From positions 1-8,246 of the forward strand of contig JAHFDX010000139.1 in NCBI GenBank assembly GCA_023248785.1: DNA of 8,246 nt, read 5' to 3'. Source of the stretch: Myxococcales bacterium. GTDB taxonomy: Bacteria; Myxococcota_A; Polyangia; Polyangiales; Polyangiaceae. Position 1 is the first letter of the stretch, and the number at the start of each line of letters is the position of its first letter. The notes below the pieces were generated by a model. It saw nothing but the letters and a program-made list of their open reading frames with translations. It searched no databases and was not told the origin of the DNA. This document shows positions 6,671 through 8,246 of this stretch, one piece after another. The position numbers were made by a program, and so were the translations under genes.

Positions 6671-8044
6671 ATGAAGCGCATCTACCGTGTACTCGCGTGG
6701 ACTGCCATAGCACTCCTCGCCACGTCCAACGCAGCAGCGTTCAGCACGGCGCCGCACTTTGACGTAACATCGCGGGGTCTGCAAAAATCAGGGTTTAGCG
6801 CGTCGGCCATTGATTACGTAAAAATCTCGAACCAACAGGTCGACTACGTCGTCAACTATCCCACCGGGGCAGAGATGGGCGACAACGACACAGCGACAAT
6901 CCAGGCGGCATACTTCCACTTCGATGATCTTCCGAATCCAGAGTTTGTTCGGCGCAGCTTTGTATGGATTGAAAAGGTAGCGAAGGCCTCCGTTGCCGCG
7001 GACAATAATGATCCGAAAAAGATCCTCGCGACGCTTGGGATCATTCTTCACGCAACGCAAGACTTTTACGGACACTCGAATTTCTCCGACGTCGATTGGC
7101 AAAAATTGGTCGGCAGGCCGCTCGTGATCTACGAAGAGCTCAGCGACGATCTGCGGCTCAATCCCGCACTTCTTCCGGCGAAGGGACCGGCCCAGCCTGC
7201 GTTCGGGCTACGCTCGGGAGAAGCGTCGGGCTGGCACGACAACCATGGCTTCAAGCGACTCGCGGGGCGCGACGACGTGACACCGCGCTGCGAAGAGAGC
7301 AATCCGGTTCCCGGCTGCTGGCCACAACACGGGGGCTCCAGCAAGGGCGGCAAGAGCTTCAAACATTGCGACGGGGACGAGCCAAGCGCAACCTGCCACC
7401 TCAATCGCGATTGGCACATGCGGCGCGGCCATTTCCTCGCCATGCAAATGGCAGCGGAATCGACCCACTACTGGGCGCAGCGCTTTCGCACGTGGATCCA
7501 TAACGAAGACGTTTGGTCGAACGTGCTCACCTTCAGCGACGAAAAGGTAGTTTCCGGATGCATGTATCGCGCTCAGATCCTAAACCGACTCGTGGGGCAA
7601 TGGGGGCGTTTGGGTACCCCTCAGAAGGGCTCCGTGTTTTGGGATATAGCGAAAGAGGTTTGCGACGGCGACTGGGAAACAAAGACGTGGCGCCCGATTT
7701 TCTTGAGCATGCACGACGTGTCGGCAGACGTCGTTGACGTGCCCATGCCATCGCGCGGCACGTACACTGGAGGCTACGGTACGTTCAACACAAGATTTGG
7801 AACTAAAAATGTTACATTTACAGTCGAAAAATCGGGACCAGGTTTGAAGGTGTCATTGAACATCGATGGAGGCCCAAAGAACGTTTCCGTGTCGCACGTT
7901 GATGGGCCCGGTTTCGACTTCACCATTGGCAAGGAGTGGTCTGGGCGCCTCTACGGAATGAACCACTCGAAGGAATCGATCGCAGGTTACCTCCGCGACT
8001 CGTCCGGAAAGACCAACGGCTTCTACGGTACCCTCAAAAAATAG
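6671..8044 (+). CDS. Exported HET-C / zinc-dependent phospholipase C-like protein with cysteine-rich insert
   Basis: The 457-aa product has a signal peptide (KR n-region, hydrophobic ~8-19, cleavage after SNAAA at ~23). The mature part begins FSTAPHFDVTSRGL, placing H29 near the new N-terminus as zinc-PLC-fold enzymes do. The key signature is ILHATQDFYGHSNF: H127-x3-D131-x3-H135 followed by SN, the hallmark of the HET-C group, where equivalent residues bind zinc. H83 in YFHFDD and H254 in RRGHFLAMQMAAES are further candidate ligands. The hydrolase role (possibly on phospholipid) is inferred from the family and is not certain; some HET-C proteins have no proven activity. Between the signature and the H254 helix lies a ~105-residue region with four cysteines (C207, C216, C233, C242); C297 and C331 make six, which fits disulfides in an exported protein. 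Residues ~361-457 form a beta-rich tail ending SIAGY...NGFYGTLKK, resembling the tail of the upstream protein. Gene 14 nt after its partner; converges with a gene on the other strand. Confidence 0.85.
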   Translation: MKRIYRVLAWTAIALLATSNAAAFSTAPHFDVTSRGLQKSGFSASAIDYVKISNQQVDYVVNYPTGAEMGDNDTATIQAAYFHFDDLPNPEFVRRSFVWIEKVAKASVAADNNDPKKILATLGIILHATQDFYGHSNFSDVDWQKLVGRPLVIYEELSDDLRLNPALLPAKGPAQPAFGLRSGEASGWHDNHGFKRLAGRDDVTPRCEESNPVPGCWPQHGGSSKGGKSFKHCDGDEPSATCHLNRDWHMRRGHFLAMQMAAESTHYWAQRFRTWIHNEDVWSNVLTFSDEKVVSGCMYRAQILNRLVGQWGRLGTPQKGSVFWDIAKEVCDGDWETKTWRPIFLSMHDVSADVVDVPMPSRGTYTGGYGTFNTRFGTKNVTFTVEKSGPGLKVSLNIDGGPKNVSVSHVDGPGFDFTIGKEWSGRLYGMNHSKESIAGYLRDSSGKTNGFYGTLKK

Positions 8045-8056
8045 CGCCCCGCCGCT
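8036..8056 (-). terminator. Possible intrinsic terminator of the convergent minus-strand gene
   Basis: Read on the minus strand, the bases right after the stop codon form AGCG-(GCGGGG)-CGCT, a four-base-pair GC-rich stem, followed by ATTTTTT. The T-run makes it look like a rho-independent terminator for the minus-strand gene, although the stem is short. It overlaps the last codons and stop of the HET-C-like gene. Confidence 0.3.
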
Positions 8057-8246
8057 CTAAAACCACGAATCCCAATGATCCCCTTCCCATACGACGTGCG
8101 TCGTAATGGAAATCCGATCCCGCGTTCCTCCAAACGGCTCAATCTGATGCATGCGGTAGCTGCTAATCATCACCAGATCGCCCGCGTCGTACGGCGCGCA
8201 GTCGGTCATGAGATCCGGCGTCGGCTTCGGATACAAATCACCGTCG
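8057..8246 (-). CDS. Partial gene, C-terminal end of a probable 2-oxoglutarate/Fe(II) dioxygenase-like protein
   Basis: Only the last 62 codons are in the window; the gene continues past base 8246. The minus-strand frame reads DGDLYPKPTPDLMTD, then YDAGDLVMISSYRMHQIEPF, then GGTRDRISITTHVVWEG, and ends HWDSWF before TAG (complement of 8057-8059). The pattern GDLVMI-x-S-x3-H-x-I-x-P-x-GG-x-R-x-RISI matches the second half of a double-stranded beta-helix in 2OG-Fe(II) dioxygenases. There the distal His binds iron and the Arg about ten residues later (T-R-D-R) binds the 2-oxoglutarate carboxylate. Which residues do this here is inferred. The first H-x-D of the triad would lie outside the window, so other cupin-like folds are possible. 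Clean coding character up to a stop 12 nt from the convergent neighbour supports a real gene. Confidence 0.6.
   Translation of the reverse strand, partial: DGDLYPKPTPDLMTDCAPYDAGDLVMISSYRMHQIEPFGGTRDRISITTHVVWEGDHWDSWF

Noticed and set aside
6248..6784. 178-aa minus-strand open frame spanning the junction of the two cassette genes
   Set aside because: It would run across the end of one gene and the signal peptide of the next; no recognisable product.

Overview
The window looks like a stretch of chromosome from a Gram-negative bacterium, most likely a myxobacterium (Myxococcota). This rests on style only: an outer-membrane lipoprotein exporter, many G/C-ending codons, GTG starts, and large modular secreted proteins of a kind common in that phylum. 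No 16S or other taxonomic marker is present, so the assignment is an inference.

Left half (1-4357), all on the + strand and tightly packed. It opens inside lysS (lysyl-tRNA synthetase; the 5' part lies outside the window). After 23 nt comes a LolC/LolE/LolF-type lipoprotein-releasing permease with an unusual five-helix N-terminal extension, and 49 nt later its ATPase lolD. A PAP2-superfamily phosphatase whose start codon lies inside the lolD coding sequence follows. The permease and LolD would together pull outer-membrane lipoproteins out of the inner membrane and pass them to LolA. The overlapping phosphatase suggests that envelope lipid metabolism is expressed with them.

Right half (4563-8044), also + strand, after a 205-nt spacer without a gene. 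It is a two-gene cassette separated by 14 nt; each gene has a strong Shine-Dalgarno and each product a signal peptide. The first protein (697 aa) has a conserved-looking N-terminal module, two CARDB-like beta-sandwich repeats, an acidic C2-like region and a C-terminal module. The second (457 aa) carries the H-x3-D-x3-H-S-N signature of the HET-C / zinc-dependent phospholipase C superfamily, a cysteine-rich insert and a C-terminal module whose last ~35 residues resemble the end of its partner. The matching tails and operon arrangement suggest two exported proteins that work at the same place. This pair is the best candidate here for an undescribed system.

Right edge (8057-8246), - strand: the last 62 codons of a gene converging on the cassette. 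The piece resembles the C-terminal end of a 2-oxoglutarate/Fe(II) dioxygenase-type double-stranded beta-helix. A weak hairpin plus T-run lies between the convergent genes. No tRNA, rRNA, CRISPR array, insertion sequence or long repeat was seen.
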